From: Pseudomonas sp. R4-35-07
GTDB lineage: Bacteria > Pseudomonadota > Gammaproteobacteria > Pseudomonadales > Pseudomonadaceae
Length of the DNA: 64,000 nucleotides
Assembly: GCF_003852235.1 (NCBI RefSeq)
Contig: NZ_CP027732.1
Span: 1,364,001-1,428,000, forward strand
Direction of reading: 5' to 3'
Below, one piece after another: positions 24,240-34,041 of the stretch. Under the pieces are notes generated by a model. That model was not told where the DNA came from. It did not search any database and was given only the letters and a program-made list of their open reading frames with translations. A program made the translations under genes and the position numbers. Positions within the stretch are counted from its first letter, which is position 1. Every line of letters starts with the position of its first letter.

Positions 24240-25883
24240 ATGCAAACCGCCTACACCGTTCTTATCCTACTGATGCTGGTCAGCGTGTCGCGTCTGATCG
24301 GGCGCATCATTCCCCTGCCGCTGCCGCTGGTACAGATTGCCGCCGGGGCCCTGCTGGCCTGGCCCACGTTGGGGCTGCATGTGGCGCTGGACCCGGAGCT
24401 GTTCCTGTTTCTGTTCTTGCCGCCGCTGCTGTTTTCCGATGGCTGGCGCATGCCCAAGCGTGAGCTGTGGCGCCTGCGCGGGCCGATCCTGACCTTGGCG
24501 GTGGGGTTGGTGCTGTTCACGGTGGTCGGCGCGGGTTATTTCATTCACTGGATTCTGCCGACGATTCCGTTGCCGGTAGCCTTTGCCCTGGCGGCCGTGT
24601 TGTCGCCGACGGATGCCGTGGCGGTGTCGGCCATTGCCCAGAACCGCCTGCCCACCCCCTTGATGCATATGCTCCAGGGTGAGGCCTTGATGAATGATGC
24701 GTCGGGCCTGGTGACCTTCAAGTTTGCCCTGGCGGCCGCGTTGACCGGGGTGTTTTCCCTGGCCGATGCCAGCCTGACCTTTGTCTTGGTCGCAGTGGGT
24801 GGGCTGGCGGTCGGTGTGGCGTTGAGCTGGCTGGTCGGTCGCCTGCGTGCCTGGATGATTGCACGGGGTTGGGATGACCCGGCCACCCACGTGGTGTTCA
24901 TGTTGCTGCTGCCCTTCGCGGCCTACGTACTGGCGGAACGCTTGGGCGCTTCGGGCATTTTGTCGGCCGTGGCGGCGGGCATGATGCAGAGCTGGCTGGA
25001 CCTGCTGCCGCGTCAAACCAGTACACGGCTGCTCAATCGCAGTGTCTGGTCGCTGCTGGAGTTTGCCTTCAACGGCCTGATCTTTCTGCTGCTGGGCCTG
25101 CAACTGCCGGACATTATCAAGGCAGTGGTGAGCCATGAGCCGACGTTGTGGCCGACCTTGATGTACCGCTGCCTGGACGTGATTGCGATCTTCGTGGTGC
25201 TGGTGGTGTTGCGCTTTATCTGGGTTCAGAGCATTTGGCGGCTGTCAGGCTTGCTGCGTCGCGTGCGTGGCAAAAGCGAGCTGACCCTGGTGCCCACGGC
25301 GCGATCCTGTTGGCTGCTGACGGTGGGCGGCGTACGCGGTGCGGTGACACTGGCGGGCGTGATGTCGGTGCCATTGCTGCTGGCGCCGGGCCAGGCTTTT
25401 CCGGAGCGCGACTTGCTGATCTTTATCGCGGCCGGCGTCATTCTGTTGTCGCTGGTCGCCGCCTGTATCGCGCTGCCGTTGCTGCTTCGCGGTATCGAAA
25501 AGAGTCCCGATGAAAAGCGTCACCGAGAGGTTCGCGAGGCCTGGAAAAAAACCGCCGTGGCAGCGATCCATGCGCTGGAAGCTGAAGAGCCTGATGAAAC
25601 CGCAGTGTCGGATGCGGCTCAAGCGGCATTGGCCACTGAGCTCAAGGCGCGATTGATGTCGGAATATCGCCACCAGCTTGAGGTATTCAACGATTCCGCC
25701 GAAGCCCAGGCCCTGGCGCTGCAGATGGACCAGCTGGAACGCAAGCTGCGGCTCAAGGGGCTGCGTGCGCAGCGGTTGGAGTTGTATCGTTTGAGTCGCC
25801 AACATCAAATTGGCGATGATGTATTGCGCGAAGTCCTGGCGGATCTGGATATGAGTGAAGCGAACTTGGGCAGCATCAAGTAG
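24240..25883 (+). CDS. CPA1-type Na+/H+ antiporter, 547 aa
   Basis: Inner-membrane cation/proton exchanger with about 12 membrane segments in residues 1-420 and a long cytoplasmic tail (about 420-547) rich in charged, probably coiled-coil helices. The transport site is shown by LSPTDAVAVS (Asp125) and the Asn152-Asp153 pair (GEALMNDASGL), the ND motif of electroneutral CPA1 exchangers. I start at the ATG 13 codons into the open frame (MQTAYTVLILL), which begins the first helix. Its last 8 bases overlap the end of the convergent peptidase gene. Na+ versus K+ specificity is not readable. Confidence 0.9.
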   Translation: MQTAYTVLILLMLVSVSRLIGRIIPLPLPLVQIAAGALLAWPTLGLHVALDPELFLFLFLPPLLFSDGWRMPKRELWRLRGPILTLAVGLVLFTVVGAGYFIHWILPTIPLPVAFALAAVLSPTDAVAVSAIAQNRLPTPLMHMLQGEALMNDASGLVTFKFALAAALTGVFSLADASLTFVLVAVGGLAVGVALSWLVGRLRAWMIARGWDDPATHVVFMLLLPFAAYVLAERLGASGILSAVAAGMMQSWLDLLPRQTSTRLLNRSVWSLLEFAFNGLIFLLLGLQLPDIIKAVVSHEPTLWPTLMYRCLDVIAIFVVLVVLRFIWVQSIWRLSGLLRRVRGKSELTLVPTARSCWLLTVGGVRGAVTLAGVMSVPLLLAPGQAFPERDLLIFIAAGVILLSLVAACIALPLLLRGIEKSPDEKRHREVREAWKKTAVAAIHALEAEEPDETAVSDAAQAALATELKARLMSEYRHQLEVFNDSAEAQALALQMDQLERKLRLKGLRAQRLELYRLSRQHQIGDDVLREVLADLDMSEANLGSIK

Positions 25884-26616
25884 TTTGGGCGTTGATCATT
25901 ACGCGGATGCCGGTACTGAGCAGTTTGCCGAGCAGTGTTTTATCCTCCGGGTACAGTGTCTGCACAAAACTTTTATCGCCTTCAGATAGTTTGAAGTTTC
26001 GCGGGATGGGTTTTCCACTGTTCAGTCGTGATGCGTGAACCTCATAGTGCATGATGGATTTGTCATCATAGTTTGAAGTTTTTACCTGTCTGCGCGAAAA
26101 GGGGCGGAGGATATCGTTGTGGGCCTTAGACGAGGGTTCTCCTCTCGATGCATATTCGTCATGGATGTTCTGTCTGTTCAGGTCCAACGTCCGATCAGGG
26201 TGCTGATGCTCATGCTTGAGGCCGAGGGCGTGGCCGAATTCATGCTGGATCGTTGCGGCGACGCTGTCTGGCGAGCGTGTGAAGTCAATGCCCATGGTCG
26301 GTTTGGATAAAGGCACCTTCTTTGCGCCGGTGCCCACGTTTGACCATCCCGATCCGTTGTCAGCGTCCGCATTGATGCGGATATCGCCATTGGGGCTGTT
26401 GGTGAACTTGAAGTAGAGATTGGTATGCGGCGCCCATGCGTTGATGTTGTGCTTTACCAACGCTTTTTGTTCTGGGGTCATGTTCAGCAGGGAGATAGTC
26501 AGCACCGAATGCTGAGGCCATAGTTTGTCGGGCATGGCGACGCCGCGCTTACTTCTATTGAGCGGCGCGGTGACGCAATGAGCAGAAGGCGAAGTGGGCG
26601 AAATCGTGAGAGTCAT
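25876..26616 (-). CDS. Astacin/M12-like zinc metallopeptidase, 246 aa
   Basis: The metzincin zinc motif HEFGHALGLKH gives ligands His125, His129 and His135 with catalytic Glu126, and the Met-turn is SIMHYE (Met189). The arrangement HExxHxxGxxHE plus SIMHY is closest to the astacin-like M12 group. The domain appears to run from about residue 33 (LWPQHSVLTISL) to 225. No signal peptide is visible; the N-terminal 30 residues are Ser/Thr/Pro-rich. The ATG at 26616 is chosen over a GTG three codons upstream because AGGTGA is well spaced for it. That Shine-Dalgarno lies inside a hairpin. Base composition seems less GC-rich than its neighbours, and it is probably an accessory gene. Confidence 0.88.
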   Translation of the reverse strand: MTLTISPTSPSAHCVTAPLNRSKRGVAMPDKLWPQHSVLTISLLNMTPEQKALVKHNINAWAPHTNLYFKFTNSPNGDIRINADADNGSGWSNVGTGAKKVPLSKPTMGIDFTRSPDSVAATIQHEFGHALGLKHEHQHPDRTLDLNRQNIHDEYASRGEPSSKAHNDILRPFSRRQVKTSNYDDKSIMHYEVHASRLNSGKPIPRNFKLSEGDKSFVQTLYPEDKTLLGKLLSTGIRVMINAQTT

Positions 26617-26622
26617 GGGGTT

Positions 26623-26650
26623 CACCTAAGTGTTTATATAAACTTAGGTG
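26623..26650 (-). promoter_or_regulatory. Hairpin covering the Shine-Dalgarno of the metallopeptidase
   Basis: On the coding strand CACCTAAGT and ACTTAGGTG form a perfect 9-bp stem around a 10-base A/T-rich loop. The 3' arm contains AGGTG, the ribosome-binding site 7 bases before the ATG. The folded messenger would block initiation. Confidence 0.65.
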
Positions 26651-26731
26651 TAAGGTTTGCGTGTTTCTGTTCCCTCTCAATAGTTGCAAGAAACAACGCT
26701 GGAGGCCGCCCCGTTGGGAGCGGCTTGTGTC

Positions 26732-27931
26732 TCAACCGCGGCGCTGGATGAAATCGCGAATCCGCCCAGCCGCTTCGACACATTCGGCCAGCGGTGCAAC
26801 CAATGCCAGGCGTACACGCCCGGCGCCTGGGTTGAAGCCATCCACTTCGCGGGACAGGTAAGAGCCCGGTACCACCGTCACATGTTCCTCCACGAACAAA
26901 TCACGGCAGAAAGCAGCATCGTCCCCGTTCACATTCGGCCACAAATAAAAGCCGCCGTCCGGGCTTTGCACGTCCAGCACCGGTTTGAGGATCGCCAGCA
27001 CTGCGTCGAACTTCTCGCGATACAGGTCACGGTTGGCCTGTACGTGCGCTTCGTCCTGCCAGGCGGCGATGCTGGCCAGTTGGGTTTGCACCGGCATTGC
27101 GCAGCCGTGATAGGTGCGATACAGCAGGAAAGCCTTGAGAATCTCAGCATCGCCAGCGACAAAGCCCGAACGCAGGCCCGGCAGGTTGGAGCGCTTGGAC
27201 AGGCTGTGGAACACCACGCAACGCTTGAAGTCCTGGCGACCCAGTTCGACACAGGCGCTCAGCAGGCCTGGCGGCGGGGTTTGCTCATCGAAGTATAGCT
27301 CGCTGTAGCACTCGTCGGCGGCGATCACGAAATCGTATTCATCGGCCAGGGCGATCAGCTTTTTCAGGGTGTCTACCGGAATCAGCGCGCCGGTCGGGTT
27401 GCCCGGGGAGCACAGGAACAGGATCTGGCAACGTTTCCAGATGTCCGGCGACACGGCATCGAAGTCCGGGTTGAACCCATTGGTGTCCAGGCACGCCAGG
27501 TAATGCGGCTTGGCACCGGCGAGGAACGCGGCGCCTTCGTAGATCTGGTAGAACGGGTTCGGGCTCACCACCAGCGCGTCGTCACCGCGATTGACCACGG
27601 CTTGGGTAAAGGCGAACAGCGCCTCGCGTGTGCCGTTGACCGGCAGGATATTGCGCGCCGGGTCCAGCCAGCCTGCAGGTACGTTGAAGCGGCGCTCGCA
27701 CCAGGCGCCAATGGCCTCGCGTAATGCGGGGATGCCCAGTGTGGTCGGGTACACCGCCATCTGGTCCAGGTTGTTGCTCAGCGCCTCGGCCACGAAACTC
27801 GGTGATTTGTGCTTGGGCTCGCCAATCGACAGGGCAATCGGGCGTTTGGCCGGGTTGGGGGTGACACTGCCGAGCAGGGCGCGCAGTTTCTCGAATGGGT
27901 AAGGCTGCAGCTGGTTCAGGGCGTTGTTCAT
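26732..27931 (-). CDS. dapC: Succinyldiaminopimelate transaminase DapC, 399 aa
   Basis: PLP-dependent amination of N-succinyl-2-amino-6-ketopimelate using glutamate, in lysine synthesis. It is a fold-type I aminotransferase: NPTG-containing loop (SPGNPTGALI, about 175-184), DECYSELYF, and PLP Lys246 in FHSLSKRSNLPGLRSG. The opening MNNALNQLQPYPFEKLRAL is typical of proteobacterial DapC. Transcription from the minus strand must cross or begin near the REPIN that sits upstream of its start. Confidence 0.95.
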   Translation of the reverse strand: MNNALNQLQPYPFEKLRALLGSVTPNPAKRPIALSIGEPKHKSPSFVAEALSNNLDQMAVYPTTLGIPALREAIGAWCERRFNVPAGWLDPARNILPVNGTREALFAFTQAVVNRGDDALVVSPNPFYQIYEGAAFLAGAKPHYLACLDTNGFNPDFDAVSPDIWKRCQILFLCSPGNPTGALIPVDTLKKLIALADEYDFVIAADECYSELYFDEQTPPPGLLSACVELGRQDFKRCVVFHSLSKRSNLPGLRSGFVAGDAEILKAFLLYRTYHGCAMPVQTQLASIAAWQDEAHVQANRDLYREKFDAVLAILKPVLDVQSPDGGFYLWPNVNGDDAAFCRDLFVEEHVTVVPGSYLSREVDGFNPGAGRVRLALVAPLAECVEAAGRIRDFIQRRG

Positions 27932-27988
27932 CGCAAGTCTCGTCAATTCAGTTGTCGGCACGCGGTCTGGTTGCCGGCGAAAATTCAA

Positions 27989-28077
27989 TGTGGGAGGGGG
28001 CTTGCTCCCGATTGCGTTGTGTCAGTCAGCTGATCTTTATCTGATCCAATGCTATCGGGAGTAAGCCCCTCCCACAT
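27989..28077. repeat. REPIN with one decayed arm, between dapC and glnD
   Basis: GTGGGAGGGGGCTTGC is intact at 27990-28005. The inverse copy (about 28057-28075) has lost bases: GGGAGTAAGCCCCTCCCAC instead of the expected arm. It lies upstream of dapC and downstream of glnD. Confidence 0.88.
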
Positions 28078-28087
28078 ACGCCGGTGT

Positions 28088-30790
28088 TCATAGGGTCAGG
28101 CGCGTCAGCGCGACGCCGGGTTCCTGGGTCACGCTCAATTGCTCCACGATCGCATCCTGCAAACGGCGGCACAGTTCAGGGTCGGACAGCGGCTGGTTAT
28201 CGGCGTCGGTGATGAAGAACACGTCTTCCACGCGCTCGCCGAGGGTCGCAATCTTGGCGTTCTGCAGCGACAGGTCGAACTCCAGGAAAATCCCGCCGAT
28301 GCGTGCCAGCAGGCCGGGGCGATCCGGCGCGCTGAGCTCCAGCACGGTTACCGGGCGCTGGGCGTCGTTGGAGATCGTCACCTGCGGCGCAAAGGCAAAG
28401 TGCTTGAGCTGGCGCGGTACCCGGCGCTGGATGATGGTCGGGTAATCATCCGGGTTGCGCAGGGCTTCGGTCAGGCCTTCGCGGATCTTCTTCACACGCA
28501 CCGGATTGTCGCCAATCGAGTCGCCTTCGGTGTCGAGCACAATATAGGTGTCAAGGGTGAACTGGCTGCTGGAGGTGATCACCCGCGCGTCATGAATGTT
28601 CAGGTTGAGCTGGTCCATGGCCGCCACGGTTACGGCGAAGAAGTCATGTTGGTCCGGCGCGTAGATAAAAATCTGCGTGCCGCCTTCGAATTCGCGCTGG
28701 GTGGTTTCCTTGATCAGGACCAGCGGGCCGCCATCGGCCGGCTGTTGAAGGATGGCGTCGGTGTGCCAGGCGACATCGCCGGCGGTGTGACGCAGGAAAT
28801 AGTCGTCACCCAGTTGCGACCACAGTTGTTCAACATCGTCCGGGTCGTTGCCGCCGCGCACCAGGATATCCAGGGCCGCGCTTTGGGTGCGGCGGATCTG
28901 CTCTTCGCGGTCTACCGGGTTTTCCAGGCCGCGGCGCAGGGCGCGCTTGGTCTCGGTGTACAACTGGCGCAACAGGCTGGCGCGCCAGGAGTTCCATAAC
29001 GTCGGGTTGGTGGCGTTGATGTCGGAGACGGTCAGCACGTAGAGGTAGTCGAGGCGGGTTTCATCGCCGACGATCTGCGCGAAGTCGTGGATCACTTGCG
29101 GGTCGGACAAGTCCTTGCGCTGGGCGGTGGTCGACATCACCAGGTGGTTCTGCACCAGCCAGACGATCAGGCGGCTGTCCCACAACGGCAATTGGTGGCG
29201 TTGGCAGAACGCTTCGGCATCCACCGCGCCGATCTCCGAATGGTCGCCATGCCGGCCCTTGCCGATGTCGTGGTACAGGCCGGCCAGGTAGATCAGCTCT
29301 GGCTTGGGCAGCTTGGCCATGAGCTTACTGGCCAGTGGGAATTTCTCTGACACCTGGGTGTACTGCAACTTACGCAAGTGCTTGATCAGGTTCAGCGTGT
29401 GGGCGTCCACGGTATAGATGTGGAACAGGTCGTGCTGCATCTGCCCGACGATAAAGCCGAACTCCGGCAGGTAGCGCCCGAGGATGCCGTAGCGGTTCAT
29501 GCGCCGCAGGTTGCGGTGGATGCCGATCTTGCACTTGAACAGTTCGATAAACAGGCTGGTGTTGCGGATGTCATGACGAAACTCATCGTCGATCAGATGA
29601 CGGTTTTCCCGCAGCAGGCGAATGGTATCGGCGCGCACGCCTTTGATTTCCGGCTGCTGGGCCATCAGCACGAAGATTTCCAGCATGGCGAACGGCGTGC
29701 GGCGGAATACGTTGTCGTTGCGCGCCTCGATGTAACCGTCGTGCAGTTGGAAGCGCGAATTGATCGGTTGCGGCGGCGCTTCGTCTTCGGGTGCCAGGAT
29801 CACTTCTTCGAAGTGCTGGATGATCAGGTCGCTGAGCTGGGCAATGCTCATCACTACCCGGTAGTACTGCTGCATGAAGCTTTCGATGCTGGTCTTCGCG
29901 TCTTCGCCTTCAAAACCCAATAGGGTCGCGATGGAGCGCTGGTGGTCGAACAGCAGGCGGTCTTCCGAGCGCCCGGCAAGCATGTGCAGGGCGTAGCGCA
30001 CTTTCCACAGGAACTCCTGGGACGAGGCCAGCAGCGCGTTTTCGCTCTCCACCAGAAAGCCCTCGCCGGCCAGGGCGCGCAGGTTCAGGGTGCCGTACTG
30101 GCGACGGGCCACCCACAAAATCGTCTGGATATCCCGCAGCCCGCCCGGCGAGCCTTTGACGTTGGGTTCCAGGTTGTATTCGGTGTCGTTGTATTTGTGG
30201 TGCCGCGCCTTTTGCTCGGCACGCTTGGCCAGGAAAAAATCCTTGCTCGGCCACATGTGTGCGGTGTTGGTGACTTCGAGCATGCGTTGGCGCAGGCGCT
30301 CGGGGCCGGCGATGGTGCGGCTTTCCATCAGGTTGGTGATGACGGTCAGGTCGGCGCGAGCCTCTTCGGCGCATTCGTCCACCGAGCGTACGCTCTGGCC
30401 GACTTCCAGGCCGATGTCCCACAACAGCGTCAGAAACCGCTCGATGGAATCGCGAAAAATCTCATGGTCGGCGCTGTCCAGCAGAATCAGCAGGTCGATG
30501 TCGGAGTAGGGGTGCAACTCACCACGGCCGTAGCCGCCGACCGCGACCAGGGCGATATCCGCCTCGCTGCTCCAGCTGAACTGTTCCCAGGCTTTTTGCA
30601 GGATATTGTCGACGAACCAGGCGCGGTCCTCGATCAGCCGGCGTATATCGCGGCCGCTGCGAAAGCGCACATCGAGCACCTCGCGGGCCTGGCGGATCGC
30701 CTTCTTGAACGCGGCGATAGGGCTCGCCTTCAGCGCCAGTTCGGCCTGGAACTGGCCACGGTCGAAGAGTTCGGGATCCACCTGGGGCAT
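28088..30790 (-). CDS. glnD: Bifunctional PII uridylyltransferase/uridylyl-removing enzyme GlnD, 900 aa
   Basis: Nitrogen sensor that attaches UMP to PII when glutamine is low and removes it when glutamine is high. Domains in order: nucleotidyltransferase with [16 protein letters not shown] (metal Asp97 and Asp99), a central helical region, an HD hydrolase domain ([17 protein letters not shown]), and two C-terminal ACT domains that bind glutamine (the second begins [20 protein letters not shown]). Length is standard. It lies 64 bases after map in the same direction, a neighbourhood shared with E. coli. Confidence 0.97.
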
Positions 30791-30854
30791 CGATCGGCTT
30801 TCCTTTCTATCTATCAGTCATTCACAAAACAGTGGGGGAAAACCTGAGTAATCC

Positions 30855-31649
30855 CTAAGCCGAAGCAGCACCCGACGTGCGCGGAATCGTGTCGTCGGCG
30901 CGAAGGGTGAAAATCTCGTAGCCGGTTTCGGTGACCAGCAGGGTGTGCTCCCACTGGGCCGAGAGTTTGCGGTCCTTGGTGATGGCGGTCCAGCCGTCGC
31001 CCAGCACCTTGGTATCGGCCTTGCCTTGGTTGATCATCGGTTCGATGGTAAAGGTCATGCCGGCCTTGAGTTCCATGCCGGTGCCGGCGCGGCCGTAATG
31101 CAAGATCTGCGGCTCTTCATGGAACACGGTACCGATGCCATGGCCGCAGAACTCGCGCACCACCGAGAAGCCATTCTTTTCGGCGTGCTTCTGGATCACT
31201 TCACCGATATCGCCCAGGCGGCAGCCTGGCTTGACGATCTCGATGGCCTTGTACATGCATTCCTGGGTCACCTGGGACAGGCGCTCGGCCCAGACCGGCA
31301 CGTTGCCGACGTGGAACATGCGGCTGGTGTCGCCGAAGTAGCGGTCCTTGATCACGGTGACGTCGATGTTCAGGGTGTCGCCGTCCTTCAACGGCTTGTC
31401 ACCCGGGATCCCGTGGCACACCACGTGGTTGACCGAGGTGCAGATCGACTTGGGAAAGCCTTTGTAGTTCAGTGGGGCCGGAATGGCCTTTTGCACATTG
31501 ACGATATAGTCATGGCAGATCTGGTTCAGTTCTTCGGTGGTGACGCCGGGCTTGACGTGTTCGGCGATCATTTCCAGCACGTCGGCGGCCAGTTTGCCGG
31601 CGATGCGCATGCCGGCGATGTCTTCGGCGGTTTTCAAACTAACGGTCAT
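30855..31649 (-). CDS. map: Type I methionine aminopeptidase Map, 264 aa
   Basis: Removes the initiator methionine from nascent proteins. All five metal ligands of the pita-bread fold are present: Asp96, Asp107, His170, Glu203 and Glu234, with the substrate His78 region (VNHVVCHGIPG) upstream. The start MTVSLKTAEDI at 31649 is preceded by AGAGAG. It is divergent from rpsB, as in many gammaproteobacteria. Confidence 0.97.
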   Translation of the reverse strand: MTVSLKTAEDIAGMRIAGKLAADVLEMIAEHVKPGVTTEELNQICHDYIVNVQKAIPAPLNYKGFPKSICTSVNHVVCHGIPGDKPLKDGDTLNIDVTVIKDRYFGDTSRMFHVGNVPVWAERLSQVTQECMYKAIEIVKPGCRLGDIGEVIQKHAEKNGFSVVREFCGHGIGTVFHEEPQILHYGRAGTGMELKAGMTFTIEPMINQGKADTKVLGDGWTAITKDRKLSAQWEHTLLVTETGYEIFTLRADDTIPRTSGAASA

Positions 31650-32025
31650 ACAGGCTCTCTCTAGCGCGACGCGCTGAAATCAATACGGTTCACGGGCGTG
31701 CGACACTTCGCACACGCCACAAAAAAACGCGATTCTAACAGACGCGGGCGACAAACCATGAGCCCCTGACGATCGCTTCTCTCTATAGAGTGGGGGTATA
31801 TCGGCGCCATTCAAAGGGTTGGAACAGGGAAGCTTGCGGCAAATGTGATTGCGGGTTCCGTTTTCGCCCTTGCTGTGGTATAAAATGCGCCGCTTTCCGG
31901 GGATGCCCCGCAGAGCTTAAATCCACACACGTGTCGACACGATGACCTGGGTGCCGGAGGCCTTGAAGCCGCTGGTTGGTCATTGGGATACGTGGAGGCC
32001 AAACCCGACTTATTAAGGAACTATC
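31650..32025. promoter_or_regulatory. map-rpsB divergent intergenic region with probable S2 leader
   Basis: 376 bases without a gene. A -10-like TATAAA at 31879-31884 would start the rpsB transcript near 31890, giving a leader of about 135 bases. That leader can fold: GGGG/CCCC (about 31899-31909), ATGACC (31942-31947) with GGTCAT (31978-31983), and a 12-base palindrome CGTGTCGACACG (31930-31941). Such a leader is known in gammaproteobacteria as the site where ribosomal protein S2 represses its own operon. AAGGAA precedes the ATG. I find no clear map promoter. Confidence 0.6.
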
Positions 32026-32763
32026 ATGTCCCAAGTCAACATGCGCGATATGCTGAAGGCCGGTGTGCACTTCGGTCACCAGACCCGTTACTGGAACCCG
32101 AAAATGGGTAAGTACATTTTCGGCGCGCGTAACAAGATCCACATTATCAACCTTGAAAAAACCCTGCCAATGTTCAACGAAGCTTTGACTTTCGTAGAGC
32201 GCCTGGCCCAGGGCAAAAACAAGATCCTGTTCGTCGGCACCAAGCGTTCCGCTGGCAAGATCGTTGCTGAAGAAGCAGCACGTTGCGGTTCGCCGTACGT
32301 CGATCACCGCTGGTTGGGCGGCATGCTGACCAACTTCAAAACCATCCGTGCTTCCATCAAGCGTCTGCGTGACCTTGAAGTGCAAGCCGAAGACGGTACT
32401 TTCGCCAAGCTGACCAAGAAAGAGGCGCTGATGCGCACTCGCGACCTGGAAAAGCTCGATCGTTCCCTGGGTGGTATCAAGGACATGGGCGGTCTGCCTG
32501 ACGCACTGTTCGTTATCGACGTTGATCACGAGCGCATCGCGATCACCGAAGCCAACAAGCTGGGCATCCCTGTTATCGGCGTAGTCGATACCAACAGCAG
32601 CCCGGATGGCGTTGACTACATCATCCCAGGCAACGATGACGCAATCCGCGCTATCCAGCTGTACATGGGTTCGATGGCTGACGCTGTAATCCGTGGTCGC
32701 AACCACGTTGCTGGTGGTACCGAGCAGTTCGTTGAAGAAGCTCCGGTAGCCGCAGCTGAGTAA
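32026..32763 (+). CDS. rpsB: 30S ribosomal protein S2
   Basis: Structural protein of the small subunit, needed for S1 binding. The sequence opens [27 protein letters not shown], the standard S2 beginning, and ends in a short acidic Ala-rich tail; 245 aa is normal. Codons are strongly biased toward those of highly expressed genes. It is followed by a strong terminator-like hairpin and then tsf, so S2 is probably made in excess of EF-Ts through partial read-through control. Confidence 0.99.
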
Positions 32764-32790
32764 TTGACGCCCTGGCGTTGACTCAGTAAG

Positions 32791-32817
32791 CAAAAAGGGG
32801 GCTTGGCCCCCTTTTTG
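32791..32817 (+). terminator. Rho-independent terminator between rpsB and tsf
   Basis: AAAAAGGGGGC, loop TTG, GCCCCCTTTTT: an 11-bp stem with a T-run built into the 3' arm, 28 bases after the rpsB stop. Read-through would allow partial co-transcription of tsf. Confidence 0.9.
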
Positions 32818-32966
32818 CCACCTCGAAAACCATTTGTTGGCGCCCACTTGTGGCGGCGCATCGTTGCTCTGTAACGTGCAGCAGCCTACAACGGATATTC
32901 GGGAAGAATTGATCCCCCGTTCGATCGGGTGGAATGGTTGAAAACCTATCCAAGAGGAATTTGAAA

Positions 32967-33830
32967 ATGGCAGCAATTACTGCAGCGTTGGTTAAAGAAC
33001 TGCGTGAGCGTACCGGCGAAGGCATGATGGATTGCAAGAAGGCCCTGGAAAAGGCCGACGGCGACATCGAAAAAGCCATTGACGACATGCGTGCTTCCGG
33101 CGCCATCAAGGCCGCCAAGAAAGCAGGCAACGTGGCTGCTGAAGGCGCCATCGCTCTGAAAGAAGACGGCAAGTCCGCGGTACTGCTGGAAGTGAACTCG
33201 CAGACCGACTTCCTGGCTCTGCAGGACGACTTCAAGGCATTTGTTGCCGCCAGCGTTGAAAAAGCGTTCGCCGACAAACTGACTGACGCCGCTCCGCTGA
33301 TCGAAGCTCAAGAAGCAGATCGCCTGGTACTGGTCGGCAAGGTTGGCGAAAACGTCAACATCCGTCGCCTGGTGCGCGTTGAAGGTGACGTGGTAGGTGG
33401 TTACCTGCACGGCAACAAGATCGGTGTTGCAGTTGTCCTGAAAGGCGGCAACGTTGAACTGGCCAAAGACATCGCTATGCACGTAGCGGCCAGCAACCCT
33501 GAGTTCCTGTTGCCTTCGGAAGTTTCTGCCGAAGCGATCGAGCGTGAAAAAGCTGTGTTCCTGCAGCTGAACGAAGAAAAAATCAAAGGCAAGCCAGAAA
33601 ACATTGTTGAGAACATGGTCAAAGGCCGTATCAGCAAGTTCCTGGCTGAAGCAAGCCTGGTTGAGCAGGCGTTCGTCAAGAACCCTGAAATCAAGGTTGG
33701 CGAACTGGCCAAGAAAGCCGGTGCTGAAATCGTTTCCTTCACTTACTTCAAAGTAGGCGACGGTATCGAGAAGCCGGTCGACAACTTCGCTGAAGAAGTT
33801 GCTGCCCAGCTGGCTGCCGCCAAGCAATAA
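32967..33830 (+). CDS. tsf: Elongation factor Ts
   Basis: Nucleotide exchange factor for EF-Tu. The N-terminal UBA-like domain is intact (ITAALVKELRERTGEGMMDCKKAL) and the EF-Tu contact motif is QTDFLALQDDF. At 287 aa it has the usual length. I start it at 32967, after AAGAGGAAT, not at the upstream TTG. Codon use is that of a highly expressed gene. Pairs with rpsB as in nearly all bacteria. Confidence 0.99.
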   Translation: MAAITAALVKELRERTGEGMMDCKKALEKADGDIEKAIDDMRASGAIKAAKKAGNVAAEGAIALKEDGKSAVLLEVNSQTDFLALQDDFKAFVAASVEKAFADKLTDAAPLIEAQEADRLVLVGKVGENVNIRRLVRVEGDVVGGYLHGNKIGVAVVLKGGNVELAKDIAMHVAASNPEFLLPSEVSAEAIEREKAVFLQLNEEKIKGKPENIVENMVKGRISKFLAEASLVEQAFVKNPEIKVGELAKKAGAEIVSFTYFKVGDGIEKPVDNFAEEVAAQLAAAKQ

Positions 33831-33852
33831 GACAGTTTTCAACTGTCGCCCG

Positions 33853-33888
33853 AAAGAGGCTGCCCGCTCACGCGCGCAGCCTCTTTTC
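33853..33888 (+). terminator. Hairpin terminator after tsf
   Basis: AAAGAGGCTGC (33853-33863) pairs with GCAGCCTCTTT (33876-33886) around a 12-base loop, with a short T-run (TTTT) at the end of the 3' arm. It separates tsf from pyrH. Confidence 0.8.
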
Positions 33889-34041
33889 AAATGGGAAGGC
33901 GAATTTATTTGGCTTCCCCTCGGAACTGGCTTACAAAGCCGTGTTCCGATGGCGCTGTGATGGCGTCCAGCTAGAGTGAACGCAAGCCGTAAACGGCTCG
34001 CCAAGAATTTTTTAAAAAATACGCCGCAGGAGAGATTCGCA

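Noticed and set aside
26616..26731. Hairpin GCCGCCCC/GGGAGCGGC near 26706-26725 as a dapC terminator
   Set aside because: The arms do not pair cleanly and no T-run follows on the minus strand.
14475..28077. Possible CRISPR array from repeated 16-mers
   Set aside because: The copies are isolated inverted pairs kilobases apart with no regular spacers and no cas genes; they are REPINs.
31650..32025. A small gene or tRNA between map and rpsB
   Set aside because: No cloverleaf and no frame with a start signal; the folded part fits a ribosomal-protein leader.
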